Assembly (NCBI GenBank): GCA_934486965.1
Contig: CAKSQP010000006.1
Location: forward strand, 1-32,174
Length of the DNA: 32,174 nt
Direction of reading: 5' to 3'
Origin: an uncultured Eubacteriales bacterium
Lineage (GTDB): Bacteria; Bacillota; Clostridia; Oscillospirales; UBA644
The notes beneath the pieces are model-generated. The model did not search any database. It was not told where the DNA came from and was given only the letters and a program-made list of their open reading frames with translations. A program made the position numbers and the translations under genes. Of this stretch, positions 24,137-32,174 are shown one piece after another (within the stretch, counting starts at the first letter, position 1; each line of letters starts with the position of its first letter).

Positions 24137-24760
24137 AAGGGCGAAAGTTATTTCAGAAATTCGGTTTTTACGATCTATGAACCCAACGCCACTTTCCATA
24201 CCGAAAAACAGGCGAATGTCGTGACCGAAAAGGGCGCTGAAAAAAGTTCGGCAAAGAACGGCGAATATTCGGTGACTCAGCCTATCGCGCTTGACGGTGC
24301 GAAAGTTTACCTTGCCGATATCTCCGACAGGCTTACCGTTCAGTTGCCGTCGACTTTCAATCAGTCCTCCGACGGCTCGGATATCCTTATAAAACAGATA
24401 TTCGGCGCTTACAGTCTCGGCGTAAAGGATAAAAACCTTACCGAGGACGAACTTTTTAACGATTTCTACGGAAATTATCTCCAATATCAACTGTCCCCTT
24501 ACGTTTCGAGCGGGAAATTCATAAAGAACGCGTCGGATCTCTATTCCGCAGCGGCGAACGGAACGGTTTCTTCCGAAAACGTCGGGAAAGTTTCGACTGC
24601 GGGCGCTGCGGATAACGCCGTTATCGTAACTCTTGAAAAAAACGTTCCGCAGAGAGTCAGAATGTATGTATGGCTTGAGGGACAGGACAGCGACTGTGTA
24701 AATTCCGTCGCAGGTAAAAATATAGCGATCAATCTTGAACTTGCCGGGAGCAATGGTTAA
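24137..24760 (+). pseudogene. 3' part of the split SipW-client gene
   Basis: Continuation of the frame opened at 23414, with no leader and no convincing start of its own. The first possible start is GTG at 24221, whose upstream bases hold no clear ribosome site. It reads FTIYEPNATFH just after the stop, aligning with FIIYEPNCNRH of the 18124 protein, and ends with RMYVWLEGQDSDCVNS and NIAINLELAG, the conserved C-terminal signature of this family. A long middle stretch (DILIKQIFGAYSLG, then LQYQLSPYVSSG) has no match in the shorter paralogue. The downstream sipW gene starts 3 nt after its stop, showing that this segment belongs to the operon and was once translated into it. A gene caller may report 24221-24760 as a separate 179-residue protein. 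Confidence 0.8.
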
Positions 24761-24763
24761 ATA

Positions 24764-25522
24764 ATGGATAAAACAGAAACTCAGACTTCGGATAAATCAC
24801 GGCGCAAAAAGGTCGGGAACATCATTTCGTCGGCAGTTCTTACGGCGGCGATACTGTTTTGCTTTTACGTTCTCGTTCAGGTCTCCGTCAAAGGCTATGT
24901 TTCGGTCGGCGGTTTCAGCCTTTTCCGCGTAGTTACGGGGAGTATGGAACCGACGATAAGCACGGGTTCCCTTATAATTTCGAAGAGCGAGGATATAACC
25001 GAAATAAAAGAGGGCGATATCGTCTGCTTCCGTTCAAAAGACCCCGCCCTTTTCGGAAACATCATCACCCACCGCGTAGTCGCCGTCGGATACGGCACTT
25101 CGGGCGTTATGCTGAGAACACAGGGTGACGCAAATATCACAGCCGATACTCAACTTGTCGATAAAGAAAATTACATCGGGAAAACCGTATGGTATTCATC
25201 GGAGGGGAATTTTATGGCAGTTTTACTATCAGTCCTTACGGATAAGGTCGGCTTTTTCACTATTATTATGATACCCGTTATCCTGATCGTGACGCTTATC
25301 ATAAACGAAAACATAAAGAAGATCAAAAAAGAAGTCTCTAAGGTTAAAGAGGAGGCCGAACAGCAAAATTCCGAAGAAAAACCTCTTACCGATGATGAAA
25401 TAGAGAAGATGAAAGAACAGATACGGGCCGAACTTATGGAGGAAATGACTCAAAGTGCAGAAGAAACCGAACCTGATTGCACAACTGAATACGATAAAGA
25501 CAAAGACGGCGACGTTCTTTAA
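24764..25522 (+). CDS. sipW: Second SipW-type signal peptidase I with coiled-coil tail
   Basis: A second ER-type signal peptidase, 252 residues. The start lies 3 nt after the preceding stop, with GGGAG upstream. Helix 1 spans about 19-41. VTGSMEPTIS places the nucleophile at Ser60, NIITHRVV places the base at His103, EGDIVCFRS is the box between them, and TQGDANI places Asp122. Helix 2 is near 164-184. A charged coiled-coil tail follows, with IEKMKEQIRAELMEEM resembling IEAELREKLKAELLADM of the first SipW, so the tails are related. The last 68 nt overlap the start of the next gene. Having two peptidases suggests different client sets: 16101/18124 with the first, and 23414 and the genes downstream with this one. 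Confidence 0.93.
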   Translation: MDKTETQTSDKSRRKKVGNIISSAVLTAAILFCFYVLVQVSVKGYVSVGGFSLFRVVTGSMEPTISTGSLIISKSEDITEIKEGDIVCFRSKDPALFGNIITHRVVAVGYGTSGVMLRTQGDANITADTQLVDKENYIGKTVWYSSEGNFMAVLLSVLTDKVGFFTIIMIPVILIVTLIINENIKKIKKEVSKVKEEAEQQNSEEKPLTDDEIEKMKEQIRAELMEEMTQSAEETEPDCTTEYDKDKDGDVL

Positions 25523-27359
25523 GAACAGGCTTTACAGACAGATATTTCTGAGTTCCGTCGCGGTAGTTCTGGCAGTCATTCTGATTTTTGCCGCGACCGC
25601 CGCATGGTATAACAACGTTCTGCGCGCCTCGGGCCTCAATTTCAAAGCCTCCGAGTGGGGATTTGAGGGAAACGTCTTAATCGACGAAAGCGTTATCAAG
25701 GCGTACCCCGGAAGCAGCGGGCTTATCCCTCTTTCGGTCGAAAACACGACCGGACAGATAATCTCCGTGACCGTCGACATCTCAAAAACTCCGATGTCGG
25801 AGGACTTCAGACAGCGAATGTATTTCTATGCCGATACGTCGGCAATAATTAACGGAGAAACGGTCGGCAGAGTATATATAAACGGCTTTTCGTCCTATTC
25901 CTACACTCTGCTTCCCGGACAGACCCTGTCTTTGTCGGAGGGGTTAAGCAACAATACCGAGATAAAATGGGAGTGGGTCTACGACGTCCTCGGTTACTAT
26001 TTCAACGGAACGGTGACCGACGCCGAAAAGACAGTTTCGGAATATCTCTCTCCCGTGATTTACGATTATGATAAAGCAACGTTCGACGACAGCGGAAATC
26101 TTGTTTCGGTCGACTCCGATACTCCGCTTTCGGATTTCCTTTATAACATTTCTTCGACAGACGGATACGAGGGCACTGTAAGCGAAAACAGCGCCGTCAA
26201 CGGGTGTTACCCCGTTTCTGTCGACGAAAACGGCAAGGGCGTATGGCTGTATCTCTGCTCCTACGGTGAGATAGAGGCGGCAAACGCCAAAGATACCGAA
26301 CTCGGCTCTTCGGAAAACTCCGAATTTTCCGCAGCGCTCAATGTCGTCGGTCAACAGCGGAAATTCGATACCGTGACCGTATCGAACGTTTCGGAACTTG
26401 TTTCGTCTCTTTCCGACCCCGAAGTCGAGATGGTTGCTCTTTCGTCCGATGTTTCAGTCTCTTCGACCGTGACGGTCCCGACAGGCACCGAAAAAATAAT
26501 AGACCTCGGCGGACATAAACTGACCGTCGATACCGCGGGCGATATGTTCAGAGCGGAAAATTCGTCCCTTTATCTTATGAACGGAACCGTTGAGGGCGGC
26601 GTTTCTTCAAGCAACTTCGTCTGCAATGTCACCGGAAGCGACGTTACCGTCGACAATGTTACGGTAACGGGGATTTACGGCGGCATAAACATAAGGGATA
26701 ACGGCAACGGAAAAGATTCCTCCGTCCATATTTCAAACAGTTCGATAACGGCAGGCACGGCTCCCGTCCTTGTCTTCGGAAACGGCGACGAGTCTTCGGG
26801 GAAAACCGTTCTGACCGTCGATTCTTCCGAACTTACAAGTACCGATTATATAGCGATCGCGGGCAACGGCCTTGCGCAGTATTCGGGTACGGATATACGC
26901 ATCAAAGACAGTAAAATTTCAGGGCTCTGGGCGGGTATCTTCCAGCCTCAGCAAAATTCTTCGCTTACCGTTGAAAACAGCGAGATATCAGGATTTACCG
27001 GTATTGCCGTAAAGGGCGGAAGCGTTAAAATTACCGACAGTAAGGTCTCGGGTACGGATACGTCGGGCGGAAAAGTGAAACCGTCCGCTCCCGCATTTTC
27101 GAATTCGGGCTTTACCGATACGGGCGACGGCGTTTATGCCGAAACAAACTATAATTATTCGATCGACATTTCAATAACGGGCGATAAGACCGGAATATCG
27201 GGCTTTTCGGGCTATGCGGTGAGAGTTCACGACGAAAAAGCGACCTCCTGCAGTGTTTCGATAACGGGCGGAAAATTCTCAAGCGACGTTTCCGCGTTTG
27301 TTCCCTCGACCCACAAAACGACTCAAAACGGTTCGGTCTTCACGGTTACCGCAAATTGA
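25455..27359 (+). CDS. Membrane-anchored exported protein with right-handed beta-helix domain
   Basis: A 634-residue exported protein; no enzyme motif recognised. The start is GTG at 25455, 68 nt inside the sipW gene in another frame, with GGAGG 12 nt upstream; no later ATG precedes the membrane helix (residues 31-50, ending FAATAAWYNN). The helix resembles the leaders of the SipW clients, though with AAWYN in place of YAWF. Residues 60-300 are beta-rich (SGLIPLSVENTTGQIISVTVDI; KWEWVYDVLGYYF). Residues about 305-610 repeat strand-turn units typical of a parallel beta-helix: IIDLGGHKLTVDTAG, LYLMNGTVEGGV, VTVDNVTVTGIYGG, VHISNSSITAG, LTVENSEISGFTG and VKITDSKVSG. Such helices bind polysaccharide or act as structural rods. 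Polysaccharide contact is a guess. The overlap suggests translational coupling to the peptidase. Confidence 0.78.
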   Translation: MQKKPNLIAQLNTIKTKTATFFKNRLYRQIFLSSVAVVLAVILIFAATAAWYNNVLRASGLNFKASEWGFEGNVLIDESVIKAYPGSSGLIPLSVENTTGQIISVTVDISKTPMSEDFRQRMYFYADTSAIINGETVGRVYINGFSSYSYTLLPGQTLSLSEGLSNNTEIKWEWVYDVLGYYFNGTVTDAEKTVSEYLSPVIYDYDKATFDDSGNLVSVDSDTPLSDFLYNISSTDGYEGTVSENSAVNGCYPVSVDENGKGVWLYLCSYGEIEAANAKDTELGSSENSEFSAALNVVGQQRKFDTVTVSNVSELVSSLSDPEVEMVALSSDVSVSSTVTVPTGTEKIIDLGGHKLTVDTAGDMFRAENSSLYLMNGTVEGGVSSSNFVCNVTGSDVTVDNVTVTGIYGGINIRDNGNGKDSSVHISNSSITAGTAPVLVFGNGDESSGKTVLTVDSSELTSTDYIAIAGNGLAQYSGTDIRIKDSKISGLWAGIFQPQQNSSLTVENSEISGFTGIAVKGGSVKITDSKVSGTDTSGGKVKPSAPAFSNSGFTDTGDGVYAETNYNYSIDISITGDKTGISGFSGYAVRVHDEKATSCSVSITGGKFSSDVSAFVPSTHKTTQNGSVFTVTAN

Positions 27360-27377
27360 CGAAAGGACGGCTCTGCG

Positions 27378-27977
27378 ATGAGAAAAAAATATAAATATCT
27401 CGTTGCTTTGCTTGTTTTGCTTGCGGCGACAGTGTTGGCGACGGGCGTTGTTTTTGCACGGTATTCCGCTTCCGTAAAGGGAAATATCCCTTTTTCGGTC
27501 TTTGATTCGGAATATCTGAATATCTGCGGAACGGTAACTTCCGAAAACGAACCCCTGCCCTCGGCGCCGACGGCGTTTGTCTTTACCGAAGAGGGCGATT
27601 CCCGACTTGCGTTTTCCGTCGTAAACGCAAAAACCGCGACGGATATCTGCGCAAACGACCTTGAGTTTTCCGTTTATCTTACGGTGACCGACGGTTTTGA
27701 CGGCGACGGAAATATTACCCTGTATCTCACCGACGACGGAACCGTGACCGAAAATTCCGTTCCGTACATCGGCAAAATCACAAAGACCGAACAGGGGAGC
27801 GCCGCGTATACCGAACAGGGACCTGTGTATGTATGTCGGTTTTACGATGAAACGGGCAACGAAAAAACGTTCGACCTTAAGGGCGGCAGACTGTCGGCGA
27901 AAAACTTTGTTCTTTCGGTAAACGGAAACGCAGATACGTCGCTTTTCCGACTTTCGGCGATCCCCACCGTAAAATGA
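27378..27977 (+). CDS. Small exported protein with SipW-client-like leader
   Basis: A 199-residue protein without a family I recognise. The ATG follows GAAAGGA. Residues 1-6 are basic (MRKKYKYL), 7-26 hydrophobic, ending VVFARYSASVKGN, a leader form often seen in small SipW-dependent proteins of Clostridia where A-R-Y replaces the Y-A-W motif. The rest is beta-rich with acidic turns: FSVFDSEYLNICGTV, EFSVYLTVTDGFDGDGNITLYL, YVCRFYDETG and FVLSVNGNADTSLFRLSAI. Three cysteines are present (ICG, ICAND, YVCRF). It lies 18 nt after the beta-helix gene and 20 nt before the next, so it is in the operon. A minor subunit is plausible. Confidence 0.68.
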   Translation: MRKKYKYLVALLVLLAATVLATGVVFARYSASVKGNIPFSVFDSEYLNICGTVTSENEPLPSAPTAFVFTEEGDSRLAFSVVNAKTATDICANDLEFSVYLTVTDGFDGDGNITLYLTDDGTVTENSVPYIGKITKTEQGSAAYTEQGPVYVCRFYDETGNEKTFDLKGGRLSAKNFVLSVNGNADTSLFRLSAIPTVK

Positions 27978-27997
27978 TTTTCAGAGAGGAGTAAAAC

Positions 27998-29167
27998 GTG
28001 AAAAAGCAATATGCCCTGTCTTTCTTAATACTTCTCTTCTCTCTTCTGATGATCCCGACCTCCGTTTTTGCGAGAGACAATTCCGTAAAAACGCTTGATA
28101 TAGTTTATGAGTATCCGTCGAAGGCTCAAAGCCTTTATCTTTCGGAAAAAGGCGGCGAAGTCCTTCTCGGAGACCTGAACAGCAAAGACGATGTGACCCT
28201 CAGGATACCGATTTCGTCGACGGGCGGTGTCGTTGCGGGAAATATCTCGGTTTCGACGGGGAGCGACTTTATAACTCCCGTCGCGGAAGTTTCTTCTTTG
28301 AATATCTCCCCCGGAGGAACAGCCGAGATTCCGATATCTGTCCTTATTGAAAAACTTCCCGAAAACGGACCCGAAAACGTCGGGTTTACAGTGACATTTT
28401 CTTACGGAAAAACGTCGCTTTCGGCAACTTTTTCACTTGATCTCTATCCCGAAAACGCGGCTGTCGGAAATTATACTTTCCCGACGTCGGCAACCGCCGC
28501 AACCTCTCTTGTAAACACGGAGAAGACCGTTCTTATAACGAAAAACAGCGCGCTGCTTTTTCTTAATGAGGCAAACGGCAAAACAGTTCTGGCGGCTGAG
28601 AATTTCGGTAAATTCCCGAAAGGAACGGCTTACACGACGGGCGACGGAAAGAAACACACCCTCTTTTACGACGGCTATATAGAAGCCGACGGCGGTCAGT
28701 ATGTTTTCATAACGTCTCCGTCAGCACTTCCCGAAAAAGTGATCGCCGATTTCGGTTCGGACACCGTAACTCTCAGACAAACGGTCGCTTTTGATTACGC
28801 GAACGACAGCCCGTCTCTTGCGTTTTCCGATCCGAACGCGGTCATCGTCATTCCGTCGGGAAGCAAAGTCGATTTCATGCTTTCCGATAAAGAGAACATA
28901 CATGACGGCGACTGGGAAAAAACGTCGGACGGCGTTGATATATCCTATGAAATTCAGAAACTTGAAAATTCGGTCTGGACAAAAAGCACCGACTTTGACC
29001 TTTATTCGTCTCCGAATACTTTCGGCGACAGCCCGACCGAGGGTAAGATAAGCGCCGAGGCGAAAAAGAACGCTTCCCTCGGAACTTACCGACTTTATGT
29101 AACGCAGAAACTCGGAAATATAACTCTTTCCGAATTATATATGCCTTTCTTTATTACAAATAAGTAA
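27998..29167 (+). CDS. Secreted beta-rich protein of unknown function
   Basis: A 389-residue exported protein; not recognised. AGAGAGGAG precedes the ATG. It has an ordinary signal peptide, MKKQ then hydrophobic 6-22 and the cleavage site VFA-RD after Ala25, unlike the T-Y-A-W leaders around it, so the normal signal peptidase may process it. Residues 55-150 look like an immunoglobulin-type domain (VTLRIPISSTGGVVAGNISV; GTAEIPISVLIEKLP; VGFTVTFSYGKTSLSATFSL). Residues 160-270 contain SALLFLNEANGKTVLAAENFG and a repeat-like IEADGGQYVF. The C-terminal part (300-389) ends LGTYRLYVTQKLGNITLSEL. There is no membrane anchor at either end, so it should be released or held by partners. A periplasm-side chaperone or accessory of the fibre is one possibility, unproven. 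Confidence 0.72.
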   Translation: MKKQYALSFLILLFSLLMIPTSVFARDNSVKTLDIVYEYPSKAQSLYLSEKGGEVLLGDLNSKDDVTLRIPISSTGGVVAGNISVSTGSDFITPVAEVSSLNISPGGTAEIPISVLIEKLPENGPENVGFTVTFSYGKTSLSATFSLDLYPENAAVGNYTFPTSATAATSLVNTEKTVLITKNSALLFLNEANGKTVLAAENFGKFPKGTAYTTGDGKKHTLFYDGYIEADGGQYVFITSPSALPEKVIADFGSDTVTLRQTVAFDYANDSPSLAFSDPNAVIVIPSGSKVDFMLSDKENIHDGDWEKTSDGVDISYEIQKLENSVWTKSTDFDLYSSPNTFGDSPTEGKISAEAKKNASLGTYRLYVTQKLGNITLSELYMPFFITNK

Positions 29168-29204
29168 TTTACTATATTTCATCTCACAGGAGGAGTTTCT
29201 TGAA

Positions 29205-32174
29205 ATGAGAGAAACAGAAATAAACATAAAAAAATACAGGAGTATCCTGCCGAAGGCAAAGGAAAAGGTCTTCGCGACGCTGATGATCGCCGTGATTTCC
29301 CTTATAACGATGACTTCGGCTACATTTGCGTGGCTTACTCTTGCGTGGTCTCCCGAAGTTACGGGAGTCGATACCACGATAACCGCGAACGGAAACCTTG
29401 AGATAGCCCTCTGCCCCGAAGACGGCAATGTTCCGGGTGCTTCTCAGGTCGGAGACAGCACGCTCCCCGTCGTGGAAAAGAACGTTACCTGGGGAAATAT
29501 AGTAAATCTTGCCGACGACAGTTACGGCCTTGAAAATATGACTTTGCGTCCTGCAATGCTCAACCGCAGCAGTCTGCTCTCAAATCCTCTGAGCGGCGCG
29601 ACATACGGCGGCGACGGCAGAATTCAGCGACTCAATGCGGATTTCGCATATTCGAACTGGGTAAATCCCACAGGCGGCAACCCCGGTTATTTTGACGCGT
29701 CTAACCCGAAACCCGGCGTTCGCGCGATCTCTTCGGTTACATATACCGACGTCGAGGGCGACGCGAAGTTTTTGGAAATGGCGGCTCAGGTCCAGACCGA
29801 TATAGACACCGCAAAATCGAATCTCACCGCCCTTATCAATAACGACAGTTTCAATAAGTCCGTCGGAGGCCTTATCGGTGTTTATGCCGCGGTGCGCACG
29901 GGTAACTCCACTGCAAACTGTGTTGACTATGTCGAACCTCTCTATACAATGATGATAGAGTTCGACGAAAAAGTCATGGTTTCTGCGGGTAACGCTTATG
30001 TCAGCCTTGCAAATATGCAGAAAATGATAAAGAACGGTACGGCGACCGCCGATAACCCCGACTATACTCTTGACACGCTCTGCTCGGCTTCAGCCGCAAA
30101 TCTTTCCAAAAACGGCGTTTCGATAGCTTCTTTTGCTCAGTATAAATCCGACAGAACGAACCTCAAAAATCAGATCGCAAAACTCAAGACCTTAAACGAT
30201 CAGGTCGCCGCAGGCACCAAAACGATGGTTACCTGGAGCGAAATTTCAGGAATAGTCAATTCCGTCGTCGATATAAATTCCGCATTGATAGTCACAAATA
30301 AAGGACAGACGATTCAATGTTCCAATATAGGTTTGGGTAACGCTACATCTCTTACGGGAAGCAGTGAGTCGAACCCTCATACCGCGATAGCAACAAAAGG
30401 TATTCTCAAAAATATGGACCAACGTCTCGGTTCGGCTATCATCTCAAACAAACCTCTTAAGGCAACAGCAAAAGATGTTCCTTATGCAGGAACCGTTACC
30501 GTTTACGCAAAAATAAAAACGAACGCTGCGGCTCCTTTCGGACTTCCGACAGACCTTGAAACGACCAAGAATTCAAAACCCGACGCTTTCAAAGGCGGTA
30601 CTCCGACAGCCGAAGACACCTACGGCCTTGCCGTTGATTTCTGGCTAAGGACAAATGCGTCCCATTCGTATCTTACTCTTGAAGGAAAACCCGTTATTCA
30701 GACAATAACAACAAGAGCAACCAAAGATATGGAGGACGCTAACGGAAACAGAGTTACCGTAGAATTATATACGGTAAACGGTAAATATACAGATCCCGAC
30801 AGCGGTGAAGAAATTTCCGTAAAAGATGTTGAAGTTTATAAGAAAGACAACGATTACTACTATCCTACCAGTTATTACGGAGATCCCGGATACAAAATCC
30901 CCGACGGATATATAGAAGGCACTCCCAAGGAAAAATTCAATACCGAAGAAATAGTTCTCGGATACGAGGGTGAAAACCGTATCTGGCAGGACGACCCCAA
31001 CATAACCAAAAACAGCACTTCTCAGGGTATGGGCAGTTGCTATACTTTCTATGCCGAGACCCCGTCCGATATGGCGCAGAGCCTTGAACTCCTTAAGGCG
31101 ATGAAAATAGCGCTCATTTCCGAAGACGGAAATATCCTTACCGAAGCCGTAATGGATACCGAACATTACTATGCGATAAACGGACGCGTGACCGTCCCCA
31201 TTATCGTCGATTCTTCGAGCATTACGGTTACAAACGCCGAGGGCGAACAGATAAACGCGATAACCGCGCTTGAAAGAAACGTTCCTATTAAGATCACCGC
31301 AGTCGTTTATCTTGACGGTACGGTCCTTACAAACGATAAGGTCCTTTCCGCCGCGGATATTCAGGGCCAACTCAATCTTCAGTTCGGTTCGACTGCCGAC
31401 CTCAACGCGATAAGAAACGAAAAACTCGAACTTGCCGAAAGAAGCGTTACCGCGACCGTCGACAGGACCGAATTCAACTATGATACCGACAGCAATATGC
31501 AGACAAACGTAACAGTGACCGTAACGGGCGACCAGCCGAATAAGGTTACCGCAACGTTCCTGCGCGCAGTCAACTCGACTCAGGGTTCCCGCGAAGAAGA
31601 AATAACCTTTACAAGGTCGGGAGACAACTGGGTAGCAGTCCAGAAATTTGCATACCCCGGAACTTACGTTTTGCGTACGGTCCGCCTCGACGGCGTCGAT
31701 TACGACCTTGAAAATCCCGTGACCGTAACTGTCAAGGGCTTTGCTCTCCGAAGTCTCGCAGTTCCTATATGCGACGAAAACGGAAAGGCTACTTTGCTTA
31801 CCGCCGAGTCGTCGGCATCTGCCGATATCAACCTGCGTTTCGTTTCTGACGACCCGACAAAGATACCGCAGACCGTTCAGGCGATCTTTATGACAGACGA
31901 TAACGTTTCGTCTGCTGCGACCCTCAAATACGATTCGACCTCCATGCTGTGGACAGGCACAGTCACTTTCAATACTTCGGGCGTATATAAGTTCGATTAC
32001 CTTATCCTCGACGGAAAGTATTATGAACTTGCCGACAACTTCAAGAAAGAAATAACCGTTTACGTCGGTCTTAAAACGAGAATATGGTTCGAACAGGATA
32101 CCAAATTTACGTTTGAAAACCCCGTAACACTTGACCTTTCCGCGATAATTACAGACAATAACGGCAATGAACTC
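29205..32174 (+). CDS. Large SipW-client exported subunit paralogue, 3' end outside window
   Basis: Open for all 990 codons from 29205 to the window end, with no stop, so it is partial. AGGAGGAG ends 9 nt before the ATG. The leader has a long charged start, a hydrophobic segment at about 24-44 and SATFAWLTLAWSPEVTG. The framework matches the 16101 protein: TWGNIVNLADDSYGL, ATYGGDGRIQRL, PGVRAISSV, TYGLAVDFWLRTNAS, VVYLDGTVLTND and QLNLQFGSTADLNAIRN. A different helical insertion (about 185-375) sits at the same place as the Ala-rich insertion there. Beyond residue 745 it adds at least two Ig-like repeats absent from the paralogue, carrying NVTVTVTGDQPNKVTATF and ADINLRFVSDDPTKIPQTV. It may be an anchoring or end subunit, longer than the shorter relative, but the C-terminus is unseen. 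Confidence 0.85.
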   Translation, partial: MRETEINIKKYRSILPKAKEKVFATLMIAVISLITMTSATFAWLTLAWSPEVTGVDTTITANGNLEIALCPEDGNVPGASQVGDSTLPVVEKNVTWGNIVNLADDSYGLENMTLRPAMLNRSSLLSNPLSGATYGGDGRIQRLNADFAYSNWVNPTGGNPGYFDASNPKPGVRAISSVTYTDVEGDAKFLEMAAQVQTDIDTAKSNLTALINNDSFNKSVGGLIGVYAAVRTGNSTANCVDYVEPLYTMMIEFDEKVMVSAGNAYVSLANMQKMIKNGTATADNPDYTLDTLCSASAANLSKNGVSIASFAQYKSDRTNLKNQIAKLKTLNDQVAAGTKTMVTWSEISGIVNSVVDINSALIVTNKGQTIQCSNIGLGNATSLTGSSESNPHTAIATKGILKNMDQRLGSAIISNKPLKATAKDVPYAGTVTVYAKIKTNAAAPFGLPTDLETTKNSKPDAFKGGTPTAEDTYGLAVDFWLRTNASHSYLTLEGKPVIQTITTRATKDMEDANGNRVTVELYTVNGKYTDPDSGEEISVKDVEVYKKDNDYYYPTSYYGDPGYKIPDGYIEGTPKEKFNTEEIVLGYEGENRIWQDDPNITKNSTSQGMGSCYTFYAETPSDMAQSLELLKAMKIALISEDGNILTEAVMDTEHYYAINGRVTVPIIVDSSSITVTNAEGEQINAITALERNVPIKITAVVYLDGTVLTNDKVLSAADIQGQLNLQFGSTADLNAIRNEKLELAERSVTATVDRTEFNYDTDSNMQTNVTVTVTGDQPNKVTATFLRAVNSTQGSREEEITFTRSGDNWVAVQKFAYPGTYVLRTVRLDGVDYDLENPVTVTVKGFALRSLAVPICDENGKATLLTAESSASADINLRFVSDDPTKIPQTVQAIFMTDDNVSSAATLKYDSTSMLWTGTVTFNTSGVYKFDYLILDGKYYELADNFKKEITVYVGLKTRIWFEQDTKFTFENPVTLDLSAIITDNNGNEL

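Noticed and set aside
30765..31370. Minus-strand frame of 201 codons near the window end
   Set aside because: It lies antisense to the 990-codon open frame from 29205, which has a ribosome site, a leader and a paralogue; the minus frame has none of these.

Overview
The window looks like chromosomal DNA from a Gram-positive anaerobe of the Clostridia, probably an uncultured gut or rumen lineage. The signs are lipoprotein signal peptides, strong AGGAGG-type ribosome binding sites, an ACT/UPF0210 gene pair, cohesin and dockerin modules, SipW-type signal peptidases and mid-range GC. The taxonomic call is inference from content. I see no phage, IS or CRISPR signal.

Layout. (1) 1-1447 is on the minus strand: tRNA-Trp(CCA) with its own promoter, then a trigger-factor-like peptidyl-prolyl isomerase lipoprotein ending at a strong terminator. 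(2) 1603-5137 is a compact plus-strand operon with a visible promoter and terminator: an orphan solute-binding lipoprotein, an ACT-domain protein, its usual UPF0210/PFL partner, and a GtrA-like membrane protein. (3) 5280-32174 (running off the end) is one long co-directional cell-surface locus. It starts at a consensus sigma-A promoter whose -10 box lies in a short inverted repeat.

The surface locus encodes a 2294-residue secreted protein ending in a dockerin; a membrane-anchored cohesin-like/FIVAR protein that could receive it; a degenerate HD-GYP/EAL protein likely to bind rather than turn over c-di-GMP; and a family of exported proteins with T-[YF]-[AT]-W-[FL]-[TS]-L/I type leaders typical of SipW clients. 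Two SipW-type signal peptidases with cytoplasmic coiled-coil tails are present. Between the two peptidase modules lies a membrane-anchored McrB-like AAA+ ATPase and its partner, a DUF2357-like protein in which a roughly 290-residue Lys/Glu/Arg coiled coil takes the place where McrC-type proteins carry a nuclease. The rest are a membrane beta-helix protein, two small exported proteins and a large partial filament-subunit-like protein.

Working model (inference): a c-di-GMP-responsive surface-fibre or matrix system. SipW peptidases would mature TasA/camelysin-like subunits, the McrB-like ATPase pair would act on assembly or secretion at the cytoplasmic membrane, and the cohesin-dockerin pair would tether the giant protein to the cell. 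One subunit gene (23414-24760) is split by a single in-frame TAA.
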